Source: NIOZ-UU35 sp964344175 (lineage in GTDB: Bacteria > Chloroflexota > Anaerolineae > Anaerolineales > UBA11858). Taken from it: a stretch of 55,878 nt of DNA. Position numbers and translations under genes: made by a program. Shown here one piece after another: positions 8,663 through 17,069 of the stretch. Under the pieces are notes generated by a model. It was not told where the DNA came from and searched no databases. It was given only the letters and a program-made list of their open reading frames with translations. Each line of letters opens with the position of its first letter. Position 1 is the stretch's first letter. Location of the stretch: NCBI GenBank assembly GCA_964344175.1, contig CAYFMI010000019.1, forward strand, positions 1 to 55,878, in the 5' to 3' direction.

Positions 8663-9742
8663 ATGGCTAAAAAGAAAATCGGACACATTGAATTGCAGTG
8701 GCGCTGCCCAAATTGCGATGGACTGAATCGCGGCAAAGATGCCTTCTGCGCCAGTTGTGGGTCTCCGCAACCCGAAGATGTAGAGTTTGAACAAGCCGCG
8801 CGTCAGGAATTGATCACCGACGAGAAGTTGCTGAAGCAAGCTGCGGCGGGCGCAGATTTCCATTGCGCTTACTGCGGGACACGCAACTCGATTACGGCCA
8901 CAACTTGCTCACAATGTGGGTCGGATATTACGGAGGGCGCACAGCGCGCCGCGGGGAGGGTGATCGGCGCTTTTAGAGATGGCCCTGCAACCCAGGTGGC
9001 GTGCTCATCTTGCGGCCGCCTCAACCCCGATACCGCCCGCGAGTGTTCAGGCTGTGGCGCGGCCCTGAGCATCCCCAGTGGAGACCAGATCGAGGCGGTG
9101 ACAACCCTTCAGCCCGGAAAACGCAAAAAAATCCCCGTAATTTTCATCATCGTTGCTGCGCTAATTTGCATTGGCCTGGCAGCGGTTGCAATTCTCTCAG
9201 GAAAAACGACAACCAAACAGGGTGTCGTTACACAGTTTGAATGGCAGCGCTCAATTCCCATTGAAGCATTCATGCCGGTAGAGCATCAAGACTGGCATGA
9301 TGAACTCCCCGACGCAGCGGAGGATATTTCGTGTGGCGAAAAATTCCGGTATACTAGCAGTGAGCCGGTGGCGAATTCGAAAGAAGTCTGCGGGACACCT
9401 TACACCGTAGATTCGGGCAGCGGTTTTGCCGAGGTAGTCCAAGACTGCGAATATCAGGTCTATGATGATTATTGTTCCTATACCATTATGGAATGGGCCT
9501 ATCTCGAAGCAGCCACAGTATCGGGAAATGATCTCTCCCCTTATTGGCCGAGTCCTAATCTATCCAATGACCAGCGCCTGGGCGAGAATCGTTCTGAAAC
9601 CTATTCGGTATACTTCGATGCTGAAGGTGAAACCTATTCCTACGATGCTGAGAGCTATCAGGAGTTTCAGCGCTATGAGATTGGCAGTAGTTGGAAATTG
9701 GATATAAATACCTTCGGTGTTGTAGTATCGGTTCAGCCCTGA
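8663..9742 (+). CDS. Triple zinc-ribbon protein with one membrane helix
   Basis: The 359-residue protein starts at ATG 8663; a GTG at 8654 in the same frame is possible. Its N-terminal half has three four-cysteine zinc ribbons: CPNC...CASC (about residues 11-33), CAYC...CSQC (70-90) and CSSC...CSGC (113-135). A single hydrophobic helix (IPVIFIIVAALICIGLAAVA) follows, then a 185-residue acidic, Tyr-rich domain with several Cys that would lie outside the membrane. The cytoplasmic ribbons probably bind protein or nucleic acid partners. I do not recognise the outer domain. The gene lies between the first DegV copy and the tRNA. Confidence 0.8.
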   Translation: MAKKKIGHIELQWRCPNCDGLNRGKDAFCASCGSPQPEDVEFEQAARQELITDEKLLKQAAAGADFHCAYCGTRNSITATTCSQCGSDITEGAQRAAGRVIGAFRDGPATQVACSSCGRLNPDTARECSGCGAALSIPSGDQIEAVTTLQPGKRKKIPVIFIIVAALICIGLAAVAILSGKTTTKQGVVTQFEWQRSIPIEAFMPVEHQDWHDELPDAAEDISCGEKFRYTSSEPVANSKEVCGTPYTVDSGSGFAEVVQDCEYQVYDDYCSYTIMEWAYLEAATVSGNDLSPYWPSPNLSNDQRLGENRSETYSVYFDAEGETYSYDAESYQEFQRYEIGSSWKLDINTFGVVVSVQP

Positions 9743-9791
9743 AGTCATTGCTCAAATTGTGTTGATGGGGTAAAATCACCTCCATCAGCTT

Positions 9792-9867
9792 GCTCTCGTA
9801 GCTCAGTGGATAGAGCACTTGGTTGCGGACTAAGGGGTCGCGTGTTCGAGTCACGCCGAGAGCGCCA
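9792..9867 (+). tRNA. tRNA-Arg (anticodon GCG, reads CGC/CGU)
   Basis: A full cloverleaf is visible. The acceptor stem is GCTCTCG/CGAGAGC, the D-stem GCTC/GAGC, the anticodon stem CTTGG/CTAAG around loop TTGCGGA (anticodon GCG) and the T-stem GCGTG/CACGC with loop TTCGAGT. The discriminator is G73 and CCA is encoded. A20 in the D-loop together with C35 fits arginine identity. A terminator follows 9 bases later. The G34 anticodon is unusual because bacteria normally use ACG, which is edited to ICG, for this box. Confidence 0.95.
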
Positions 9868-9875
9868 AACGTGAG

Positions 9876-9910
9876 TCACCCCGAATCTCATATTCGGGGT
9901 GATTTTTTTT
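9876..9910 (+). terminator. Terminator of the tRNA-Arg transcript
   Basis: An 11-bp perfect stem TCACCCCGAAT / ATTCGGGGTGA with a 5-nt loop is followed by eight T. This is a textbook intrinsic terminator directly after the tRNA. Confidence 0.93.
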
Positions 9911-9911
9911 A

Positions 9912-9958
9912 TTTTCCCCCTCCCCCTTCCGGCGGGGGAGGGGCCAGGGGTGGGGGAA
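9912..9958. repeat. C-run/G-run palindromic intergenic repeat
   Basis: A purine/pyrimidine-skewed palindrome has a CCCCCTCCCCC arm (9916-9926) facing GGGGGAGGGG (9934-9943), followed by further G-runs. It resembles dispersed G-rich palindromes found between genes in many environmental bacteria. The rest of the gap up to the second DegV gene (to 10209) shows only an AT-rich promoter-like patch, TTATATAATAAT near 10143-10154. Confidence 0.5.
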
Positions 9959-10209
9959 ACTATTTATTTTTCGCATTTCAGCTGCACAAAAAGATTAAAT
10001 TTGGGATGCCTCATGTTTTTGATTCTTGGAAATTCTTCGCAGTGATTGGCGGAAGATGCTGAGGGCATTGGTGGCTGCAAGGGACTCCATAACATCCATT
10101 TTGGGCGAATGGCTTCAGGCGTAACCTTCAACTCGGTAAGGGGTTATATAATAATTGAAAGAGCTTGCATACGTTTTAGTCATCATCATATTTCGAAGGA
10201 GAGGCCCCA

Positions 10210-11061
10210 ATGTCAAAAGTAGCTATTGTTACGGATAGTACCGCTTATCTTCCCCCTGAGATTGTTGAAAAATATCAAATCACCGTTATCCCTCAGGTGC
10301 TCATATGGGGGGAAGAGACTCTTTTAGATGGCATTGACATTCAACCCGCTGAGTTCTATGAGCGATTGAAAACAGCAGATGTGATGCCGACAACTTCTCA
10401 GGCGACGGTGGCGAGTTTCAAAGAGATATTTGAACGGCTCGTTGGGGATGGCAAAGAAATATTGTGTGTCCTCCTTTCGGACAAGCTATCAGGGACCATA
10501 AATTCCTACACCCAGGCGATAGAATTCTTCCCAGATGCCAAGATTGATTATGTCAATTCGGAAAGTGTAGCCATGATGTTGGGCTTCCAGGCGTTAGAAG
10601 CAGCCCGTGCAGCTAAAGATGGTGCTGCTCTTGAGGAGTGCAAGGCTATCGCTGAAGATGCCCGCCAACGCACCGGGGTGGTCTTCGCCGTAGATACTTT
10701 GGAGTTTCTCCACCGGGGCGGTCGTATTGGTGGCGCTTCCCGCTTTTTGGGAACCGCTTTGCAATTGAAGCCTATTCTAACGGTTTTAGATGGCCGCGTT
10801 GAAGCCATTGAAAGAGTGCGCACCAAAAAGAAAGCCCATGCCCGATTGCTCGAACTCCTTGAAGAGCGCACTGCAGGCAGCAGTTCGGTGAAACTGGCGA
10901 CCCTTCATGCTTCTGCGTACGAAGATGCCAAAGCCTTGCTGGAAGCAGCGCAACAGCGTCTGGGCAATGTGGAAGAGATGATATTCTCTGAGGTCAGCCC
11001 GGTGGTGGGGACCCATGCCGGCCCCGGTACGGTAGGATTAGCGTATATGGTTATCAAGTAG
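10210..11061 (+). CDS. DegV-family fatty-acid-binding protein (copy 2)
   Basis: This 283-residue protein is a clear paralogue of the product of 7743-8594. Both share MSKVAIVTDS, ILIWGEE/IWAGET-type loops, VMPTTSQ, AVDTLEFLHRGGRIGG and a C-terminal GTHAGPGT motif. DegV/FakB proteins hold a single fatty acid in the cleft between two domains. An AAGGAGAGG Shine-Dalgarno about 7 bases before the ATG indicates strong translation. It has its own terminator and is separated from copy 1 by the zinc-ribbon gene and the tRNA. Two copies with sequence differences may bind different acyl chains, as FakB1 and FakB2 do in Staphylococcus; here that is inference. Confidence 0.92.
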   Translation: MSKVAIVTDSTAYLPPEIVEKYQITVIPQVLIWGEETLLDGIDIQPAEFYERLKTADVMPTTSQATVASFKEIFERLVGDGKEILCVLLSDKLSGTINSYTQAIEFFPDAKIDYVNSESVAMMLGFQALEAARAAKDGAALEECKAIAEDARQRTGVVFAVDTLEFLHRGGRIGGASRFLGTALQLKPILTVLDGRVEAIERVRTKKKAHARLLELLEERTAGSSSVKLATLHASAYEDAKALLEAAQQRLGNVEEMIFSEVSPVVGTHAGPGTVGLAYMVIK

Positions 11062-11099
11062 CCTTGATGATCTAGTTTTCCCAAAAACGCAGATCATTC

Positions 11100-11158
11100 A
11101 TCCCCAAACAGGAGTGCTCCAGCCTTAACCGGCGTACCTCTGTTTGGGGATATTTTTT
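11100..11158 (+). terminator. Terminator after DegV copy 2
   Basis: An 11-bp stem ATCCCCAAACA / TGTTTGGGGAT encloses a 30-nt loop and is followed by ATTTTTT. The large loop is unusual, but the stem and T-tract are clear. Confidence 0.8.
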
Positions 11159-11235
11159 ACTTTTTGCCCTCTGCGGGTTGCTGTAAATATTTCTGGGAAT
11201 AGGGGTGTAACTATCGAACTCCTAACCCAAATTTT

Positions 11236-11264
11236 TTGACGCATTGCGTAAATCGTGGTACGCT
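11236..11264 (+). promoter_or_regulatory. Sigma-70-type promoter for the SbnI-like gene
   Basis: TTGACG is followed by a 17-nt spacer and TACGCT, which gives a transcript start near 11271, about 47 bases before the GTG start codon. Confidence 0.6.
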
Positions 11265-11317
11265 AATGCACTATCATCGGAATAGATTTGGTTTTGAGAA
11301 ATCTTGCGAGGTAGTAT

Positions 11318-12160
11318 GTGACTGAAATTCGAGATTTGCCATTATTGGCTATTTTGCCTGTGGATAAGTTGATCTTGCATGAGTATCATGATCCACAACG
11401 AACGCCGCCAATTGCCAAAGCCATTGAGAGCAGCGGGACACTTCGTAATCCGCCCATTGTTGTGCCGCTAAGGGATGGTACCAGCCGGTATATGGTGCTG
11501 GATGGCGCAAATCGCACAACGGCTATTCAGAGCCTGGGGCTTTCTCATATCGTTGCTCAGGTTGTCACGCCTGATGACCCGGGCTTGAATCTTACCCCCT
11601 GGTATCACGTCATTTGGGGAATTCCACCTGAGTCGCTGTTGGAATGGTTCTCAGATATCCCTGACCTTGTCTTGCATACAACAACTTGCGCAGACACGGC
11701 GACTCGATTGCAGGAACTTCATGCGGTATCTGCGGTGTGCTGCTCTGATAACCGGGCATATGTGATGTTGAGTATGCAGCACCGGCTTTTGCAACGTGTG
11801 GCTGTACTCAACGCGATTGTAGATAGTTATAAAAATCGAGCGCGCATGGACCGCACGCGGCTGATGGATTTGGACACCCTTCGTAAGTTGTATCCAGATC
11901 TTACCGGCCTGGTTCTGCTGCCCACCTTCCGAATTGACGAAGTGATATACGTCATCCGCGAAGGCATGCTGATGCCGCCCGGCAGCACGCGTTTTCTAAT
12001 ATCTCCGCGTGCCTTGCACTTGAACTATCCAATTGCTGAGTTAGCGGCGGATAAGTCGCTTGCGGCCAAAAATGCAGATTTGCAAAATTGGATGCAAGCG
12101 CGTTTGTCGGCCAAGCGTGTGCGGTATTACGCCGAGGCAACTTTCTTGTTTGATGAGTAA
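11318..12160 (+). CDS. SbnI/SerK-like ParB-fold protein (putative free-serine kinase)
   Basis: This 280-residue soluble protein starts at GTG 11318 after GCGAGG. Its N-terminal half has the ParB-like order seen in SbnI, the ATP-dependent serine kinase of staphyloferrin B synthesis, and in archaeal SerK. It runs LPVDKLILHEYHDPQR, then NPPIVVPL, then YMVLDGANRTTAIQSLG. SbnI reads VPVDKIDLHE and YMVIDGVHRYTSLKALG at the matching places. The Glu of LHE would be the catalytic base and DGANR the phosphate-binding loop (usually DGxHR; His is Asn here). The C-terminal PPGSTRFLISPRAL resembles the SerK tail YSPKTTRHVLP. These comparisons are from memory. No siderophore genes are nearby, so free-serine phosphorylation for another use is possible but unproven. 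Confidence 0.72.
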   Translation: MTEIRDLPLLAILPVDKLILHEYHDPQRTPPIAKAIESSGTLRNPPIVVPLRDGTSRYMVLDGANRTTAIQSLGLSHIVAQVVTPDDPGLNLTPWYHVIWGIPPESLLEWFSDIPDLVLHTTTCADTATRLQELHAVSAVCCSDNRAYVMLSMQHRLLQRVAVLNAIVDSYKNRARMDRTRLMDLDTLRKLYPDLTGLVLLPTFRIDEVIYVIREGMLMPPGSTRFLISPRALHLNYPIAELAADKSLAAKNADLQNWMQARLSAKRVRYYAEATFLFDE

Positions 12161-12168
12161 AGGATGGA

Positions 12169-13146
12169 GTGCGCAATTTATTGCGAAATGCTAGCATGAA
12201 TAACCGCAAAATTATCACTTGGATTGTGTTGGCAATGATAAGCACTTCGTTGGCTTGCAACGCGCTGATGGGAGTCCCGCAGACAGCCGCGCCCACCTCG
12301 GGTATGCCTCTCCCTACCGAGCCAGCCCCGAGCCTCCCGTCTGTTACGGAGACTAACCCCGCAGCAGACCCGACTGCCACCGAAGCGCCTCCATCACCCC
12401 AACCGATGTCTCTCGAATTCGGCGTTATTCGAGTTGCGGAGGGCGATGTTCTCAATGTGCGCTCTGGCCCCGGTGTTGAGAACGATATAGTCGCCGCGCT
12501 TGATCCCCATGCCACCGGAATCCGCCAGACGGGTAATCGCCAAAAAGTAGCCCATGCCATGTGGGTGGAGATCGCCACCCCTGCTGAGGATATCGGGTGG
12601 GTCAATGCCCATTTTTTAACCGAACTTGTGCCGTCCGACCAATTTTGCGCGGATGCCCGCGTGGAAGCGTTGCTGGATGATTTTGTGACCGCAATTCAAG
12701 CCCGCAATGGCAGCGCTCTGGCTGAGTTGGTCAGCCCGACGCATGGGTTGACCCTGCGGATAAGTTGGTGGAATCCGGAGATTACTTTTAAGGGTGTGCC
12801 TGTACTCGATAATCTCTTCGAAGATACCGCCGCTCATGATTGGGGTATTCAGGATGGCAGCGGCATGCCGATCCAGGGGGCTTTCAAAGACGAAGCCCTA
12901 CCCTGGATGGATGATGTTTTCAATGCGGCGTATACCCGCCAATGCAATGATCTTGAAAATGGCAGCGGCAGTTCAGCCGGTTATATTCTTTGGCCGTATG
13001 AATACCACAATATCAATTATGTGGCCTTGTTCCGTGCCCCTGCGCCAGGCGATGAACTCAACTGGCGCACCTGGGCGGTGGGTATTCAATACCATCAGGG
13101 CCGCCCCTATATTGCCTACCTGGTGCAATATCACTGGGAAATTTAA
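12169..13146 (+). CDS. Lipoprotein with bacterial SH3 domain
   Basis: The 325-residue protein has a lipobox at ISTSLAC, then a Pro/Thr/Ser-rich linker (about residues 45-85). An SH3b-type domain follows (VRVAEGDVLNVRSGPGVENDIVAAL to GWVNAHFLTEL, about residues 87-152), and then a 170-residue domain I do not recognise. Extracellular SH3 domains usually bind cell-wall peptides. The start is uncertain: GTG 12169 has AAGGA five bases before it, while ATG 12196 gives a shorter signal peptide without a clear ribosome site. It follows the SbnI-like gene by 8 bp, so the two are probably co-transcribed. Confidence 0.78.
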   Translation: MRNLLRNASMNNRKIITWIVLAMISTSLACNALMGVPQTAAPTSGMPLPTEPAPSLPSVTETNPAADPTATEAPPSPQPMSLEFGVIRVAEGDVLNVRSGPGVENDIVAALDPHATGIRQTGNRQKVAHAMWVEIATPAEDIGWVNAHFLTELVPSDQFCADARVEALLDDFVTAIQARNGSALAELVSPTHGLTLRISWWNPEITFKGVPVLDNLFEDTAAHDWGIQDGSGMPIQGAFKDEALPWMDDVFNAAYTRQCNDLENGSGSSAGYILWPYEYHNINYVALFRAPAPGDELNWRTWAVGIQYHQGRPYIAYLVQYHWEI

Positions 13147-13205
13147 CTGGATGTGCCTGCTCTGCATTGAGCGGGGTCTCAGCATCGCATCCCCGGAGTA
13201 ATTTT

Positions 13206-13598
13206 ATGGATATATTCTTTACCGACGCAGATGAAGCCCCCGTGCCTCCTGAGGAGGTGCGCATTCGAAAACTGACCGCTAAACCGTGGCCGGATGGGCG
13301 TCGGGTTAAGCTCTATTTGGAAGTGACGCCTTTTCAAAAACGCCCCAGCGGTGAGGCTGTTATTCGAGATGCCAGCGGACAATCTGTGGCAGCGGCTAAT
13401 ATCATCGAGACGATTGACCCAAAAATGGAAGTTAATTTGCACCTGCGTTCTCCTGAGACGGGGGGCGATTATTCTGTGGCTGTGGTGCTGTTTTACTTGC
13501 AGGAGATCGAAGAAGAGACAGAGGGGGAAGAAACCCTCATGCGCCCTGAGCGCGTGGTCGTAGACGAAGCCCAAACGTCATTCACGATAGAAAACTGA
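13206..13598 (+). CDS. Hypothetical acidic protein, beta-rich
   Basis: From ATG 13206 (GGAG eight bases upstream) this encodes 130 residues with no signal peptide or membrane helix. It starts MDIFFTDADEAPVPPEEVRI and is predicted to be mostly beta strands, with motifs EVTPFQKRPSGEAVI and HLRSPETGGDYSVAVVLFY that look like an Ig-like sandwich. An acidic stretch EEETEGEET lies before the C-terminus. I do not recognise a named family. It follows the SH3 lipoprotein by 59 bp. Confidence 0.7.
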   Translation: MDIFFTDADEAPVPPEEVRIRKLTAKPWPDGRRVKLYLEVTPFQKRPSGEAVIRDASGQSVAAANIIETIDPKMEVNLHLRSPETGGDYSVAVVLFYLQEIEEETEGEETLMRPERVVVDEAQTSFTIEN

Positions 13599-13707
13599 GA
13601 GTTGGAAAAAGAGCGTTGGAATAGGAAGGTTGAGTGCTAGTCATCCCCAACTGCGGATTACCCATTTCTCCCCTCTATTCTCTACTCTCTAACATCTACC
13701 CCCTCCC

Positions 13708-15087
13708 ATGCCCAGCAACTTGCCTCCCCAATTTGTCTCCCGAATGGAGATTTTGCTCGAAGATGCCTTCGATGAATTCCTGGCGAGTTATGCTCAGCCG
13801 CCCGATGTGGGCTTGCGCCTTAATACGCTGAAGATCACCCCCCGGGCATTTGCCGAACGAACTCCCTTCTCGTTGACGCCGGTTCCCTGGGTTGAATCTG
13901 GTTTTTTGATTCCCCCCGATGAACGCCCTGGCAAACACCCCTACCATGCGGCCGGTTTGTATTATCTGCAAGACCCATCGGCAATGGCGGTTGCCGAGTT
14001 GCTGGCGCCTCAGCCCGGTGAACGCGTGTTGGATTTGGCGGCAGCGCCCGGTGGCAAAGCCACCCACATAGCAGCCTTGATGCAGGGGGAGGGGCTGCTG
14101 GTGGCGAACGATCTCAACACGCGTAGGGCGCAGGTGCTGGCGAAACATCTGGAACGTTGGGGAGCGCGCAACGCGGTGGTGATTAACGAGACTCCACCGC
14201 GTTTGGCAGCCCATTTCGGGGCTTATTTCGACCGTGTCTTGGTCGATGCGCCTTGTTCTGGCGAGGGGATGTTCCGCAAAGACCCAGCAGCGCGCAACGA
14301 ATGGATGCCTAAATTGATTGAAACTTGCGCCCTGCGGCAAGACGCCATTCTCGAGGATGCCGCAAAATTGGTGCGCCCAGGCGGGGTGATAGCCTACGCC
14401 ACCTGTACCTTTGCCCCTGAAGAAGACGAAGGCACCCTGGCCCGCTTTTTGCAGACTCACCCCAATTTTGAGCTGGTCGAACCGCCCCGATTCCCCGGAT
14501 TTTCTTCGGGTAGAGCAGACTGGGTAGACGAACCCGGTCATGAAGCGTTGACCCGCGCCGTGCGTCTGTGGCCGCATCGCGCTCCCGGTGAGGGCCATTT
14601 CATCGCCCTGTTGCGCCGCTCCGGGCAAGATGTTGCCCCCTCCCTGCCGCCCTATGCGCCTGATCCCATCCGAAAAGCTGAACGCGTTTATTTTGATAAA
14701 TTTTGCACCGATACCCTCAACTGGCGTTCTGCCGATGAGCGCCTGGCGTTGAAGGGGGCCTATCTCTATCATGTGCCCGATAACTGCCCCGATCTGAGCG
14801 GATTGCGGGTCATCCATTGGGGCTGGTGGCTGGGCACATTGAAGAAAAAGCGTTTCGAACCCTCCCATGCTTTGGCAATGGGTTTGCGGGCCAAAGATCT
14901 GCGCACCACCCTTCCGCTGGCCCTTGGCGCCCCGGCATTAGATGCCTACTTGCGCGGCGAAGTGTTGGTCTCTCCGGGGCAGAATGGCTGGGTGGTGGTC
15001 ATGCTGGATGGCTTTCCTTTAGGCTGGGGCAAGCGCGTTCAGGGGCGTTTGAAGCCGCGTTTTCCCAATTGGCTGCGTCAGTTCTGA
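13708..15087 (+). CDS. RsmF-like m5C RNA methyltransferase (RsmB/NOP family)
   Basis: This 459-residue cytoplasmic enzyme transfers a methyl group from SAM to C5 of a cytosine in rRNA or tRNA. The start LPPQFVSRMEILLED and the NSUN core are clear. The SAM loop is VLDLAAAPGGKATHIA (about residues 108-123), the motif IV cysteine is in DAPCSGEGMF and the catalytic motif VI cysteine in YATCTFAPEE. A C-terminal extension of about 150 residues after the core resembles the PUA-like tail of RsmF/YebU. No Shine-Dalgarno is visible before the ATG, but the N-terminus fits the family. Confidence 0.87.
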   Translation: MPSNLPPQFVSRMEILLEDAFDEFLASYAQPPDVGLRLNTLKITPRAFAERTPFSLTPVPWVESGFLIPPDERPGKHPYHAAGLYYLQDPSAMAVAELLAPQPGERVLDLAAAPGGKATHIAALMQGEGLLVANDLNTRRAQVLAKHLERWGARNAVVINETPPRLAAHFGAYFDRVLVDAPCSGEGMFRKDPAARNEWMPKLIETCALRQDAILEDAAKLVRPGGVIAYATCTFAPEEDEGTLARFLQTHPNFELVEPPRFPGFSSGRADWVDEPGHEALTRAVRLWPHRAPGEGHFIALLRRSGQDVAPSLPPYAPDPIRKAERVYFDKFCTDTLNWRSADERLALKGAYLYHVPDNCPDLSGLRVIHWGWWLGTLKKKRFEPSHALAMGLRAKDLRTTLPLALGAPALDAYLRGEVLVSPGQNGWVVVMLDGFPLGWGKRVQGRLKPRFPNWLRQF

Positions 15088-15113
15088 TCGTGTGGGTGTG
15101 TTAAAATTCAACT

Positions 15114-17069
15114 ATGAATCTTCCCCCTGCTCATGGCGATCGTCAAGCGAAAAACGGTCGCCGTAAACGCCGCATTGTCCTTTCCCCTTTGTCATTGATA
15201 TTAATATTTACCATCAATGCGCTTGTCCTGCTGGTGTTGGCCTGGCCGTTCTTAAGGTCACGCCTGGGATTGGGAACTCTGCTCACTCAGGATGGCACAG
15301 TCCCTATCGCGGAGAGTGTTGTTGCAACAGCCTCCCCGCTGCCGGATGAAGTCCAACTTCCTGCCGATCAGCCTGCCCAACCGGCGCGTACGCCCATCCC
15401 CAACGAAGAAATCGGTGTGCTGATTCTCTCGATGCAAGTCGGACTGGATACGCATCTCTATGCGTATCGCCCGGTCTCTGCGGAAGGTGACACCCTGAGC
15501 CTGACCCGCCTGACCGATGGCTCGTGGGATGAGATCACCCCGGCCCTCAGCCCAGATGGTACTCAGTTGGCTTTTTCGTCCAACCGCGATGGCGGCTGGC
15601 AGATTTATGTATGGGATTTGCAAAATGGGGAGATTAGCCGCCTGACCGATCACCCTGGCTACAAGGCTTCACCAACCTGGTCGCCAGATGGATTGTGGCT
15701 GGCATATGAGCGCTATTTCGATAACAATTTAGATATTTTTCTACAGCCTGTAGATGGCAGTATGCAGCCGATGCAGGTCACCGGCCATCAGGCCGCCGAC
15801 TATGCCCCGGCCTGGTCACCGCAAGGACGCCACATCGCTTTCGTATCCACGCGTGGTGGGCGCGAGCAAGTCTGGCTGGCCGACCTGGATAAGAGTGGTG
15901 AAGATCGTTTTACCCTGCTTGAGCATACCGGTGAGACACGGGCCGCGCACCCCGCCTGGTCGCCCGATGGGCGTTTTCTGGCATGGGCCGGGGTAATGGA
16001 AGACGGCTGGCGCAAACTCTACCGATGGGACAGCACTATTCCTGGTCAGCCAATTGAAGAACTGGGCAGTGGTGATTACCCGGTGTGGAGCCGCACTGGC
16101 GAGATGCTCTACACCACCCTGGAGACACCCCGGCAAACCTATCTAACCGCCTTCACCCTCGACCAGCCCAATCTAGTCTGGCTGCCGCCGGTGCCCTTGC
16201 CCGGCGCGGTCGAGAGCCTGCTGTGGGTAGATCTCCCCGCGGCTGCCCTGCTGCCGGAGTTCCCCATTCCGCAGCCGACGGCCCTGTGGAACCCAAATTT
16301 CAACCCCGATTCCGGGGCGATTGACGGGCGCTGGGGGCTGGTGGATCTTCAGGATGTGGAAGCCCCCTTCCCGCAGTTGCATGACCGGGTAGACGAAGCC
16401 TTTATTGCCCTGCGCCACATACTTGCCCGGCAAGTAGGCTGGGATTTGCTCTCCACACTCGAAAACGCCTACGTCCCGCTGACAGTTCCGCTGCCCCCTG
16501 GTTACCAGCAAGACTGGCTTTACACCGGGCGCGCTTTTGCGGTCAGCGCTTTACCCATCAACGCCGGGTGGATGGCCGTCGTGCGTGAAGATTACGGGCA
16601 AGAAACCTATTGGCGCATCTATGTGCGCACCCGTCATCAGGATGGCTCTCAGGGTGTGCCACTGCATGACCTGCCCTGGGATTTCGCCGCCCGTTACCGG
16701 GCTGAACCGCGTGCCTATGAACAAGGCGGTGCGATGGCGCTAGCTGTCCCGACTGGCTACTGGCTGGATCTGACGCAGTTGGCCGAGGCCTATGGCTGGG
16801 AGCGGCTACCGTCTTTCTCGAACTGGCGGGCGGTATACTCGGCGGCGCGTTTCAACGAATTTGTGCGCACCGATGGCCTGGATTGGCAAACCGCCATGCT
16901 GGAACTGTATCCGCGCGAGATCTTGATTACCCCGACGACGATCCCCACGAATACGCCCACCCCCACGCCGACCGCCACTTTCACCCCCACGCTCACCGGG
17001 CAGCCCTCCGCCACGCCGACCCTCACCGAGACCATCTCGCCCGCACCCAGCGGAACGCCGACTCCATGA
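15114..17069 (+). CDS. Membrane-anchored PD40/TolB-like beta-propeller protein
   Basis: The 651-residue protein has a basic N-terminus, one membrane helix (about residues 25-46) and a short linker. About five TolB-like beta-propeller blades follow, with repeats such as PALSPDGTQLAFSSNRDG, PTWSPDGLWLAYER, PAWSPQGRHIAFVS and PAWSPDGRFLAWAG. After the propeller is a 250-residue domain of unknown type, then a Thr/Pro-rich tail. The propeller would face outside the cell, with a protein-binding or sensing role. Its stop overlaps the start of the next gene (ATGA), so it is coupled to the M23 peptidase gene. Confidence 0.8.
   Translation: MNLPPAHGDRQAKNGRRKRRIVLSPLSLILIFTINALVLLVLAWPFLRSRLGLGTLLTQDGTVPIAESVVATASPLPDEVQLPADQPAQPARTPIPNEEIGVLILSMQVGLDTHLYAYRPVSAEGDTLSLTRLTDGSWDEITPALSPDGTQLAFSSNRDGGWQIYVWDLQNGEISRLTDHPGYKASPTWSPDGLWLAYERYFDNNLDIFLQPVDGSMQPMQVTGHQAADYAPAWSPQGRHIAFVSTRGGREQVWLADLDKSGEDRFTLLEHTGETRAAHPAWSPDGRFLAWAGVMEDGWRKLYRWDSTIPGQPIEELGSGDYPVWSRTGEMLYTTLETPRQTYLTAFTLDQPNLVWLPPVPLPGAVESLLWVDLPAAALLPEFPIPQPTALWNPNFNPDSGAIDGRWGLVDLQDVEAPFPQLHDRVDEAFIALRHILARQVGWDLLSTLENAYVPLTVPLPPGYQQDWLYTGRAFAVSALPINAGWMAVVREDYGQETYWRIYVRTRHQDGSQGVPLHDLPWDFAARYRAEPRAYEQGGAMALAVPTGYWLDLTQLAEAYGWERLPSFSNWRAVYSAARFNEFVRTDGLDWQTAMLELYPREILITPTTIPTNTPTPTPTATFTPTLTGQPSATPTLTETISPAPSGTPTP

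Noticed and set aside
9823..10062. ORF of 79 codons overlapping the tRNA and its terminator
   Set aside because: It starts inside the tRNA, runs through a terminator and the G-rich repeat, and encodes a Gly/Phe-rich low-complexity peptide.
13696..14868. Minus-strand ORF (390 codons) opposite the RNA methyltransferase
   Set aside because: Antisense to a gene with all catalytic motifs; no family pattern in the translation.
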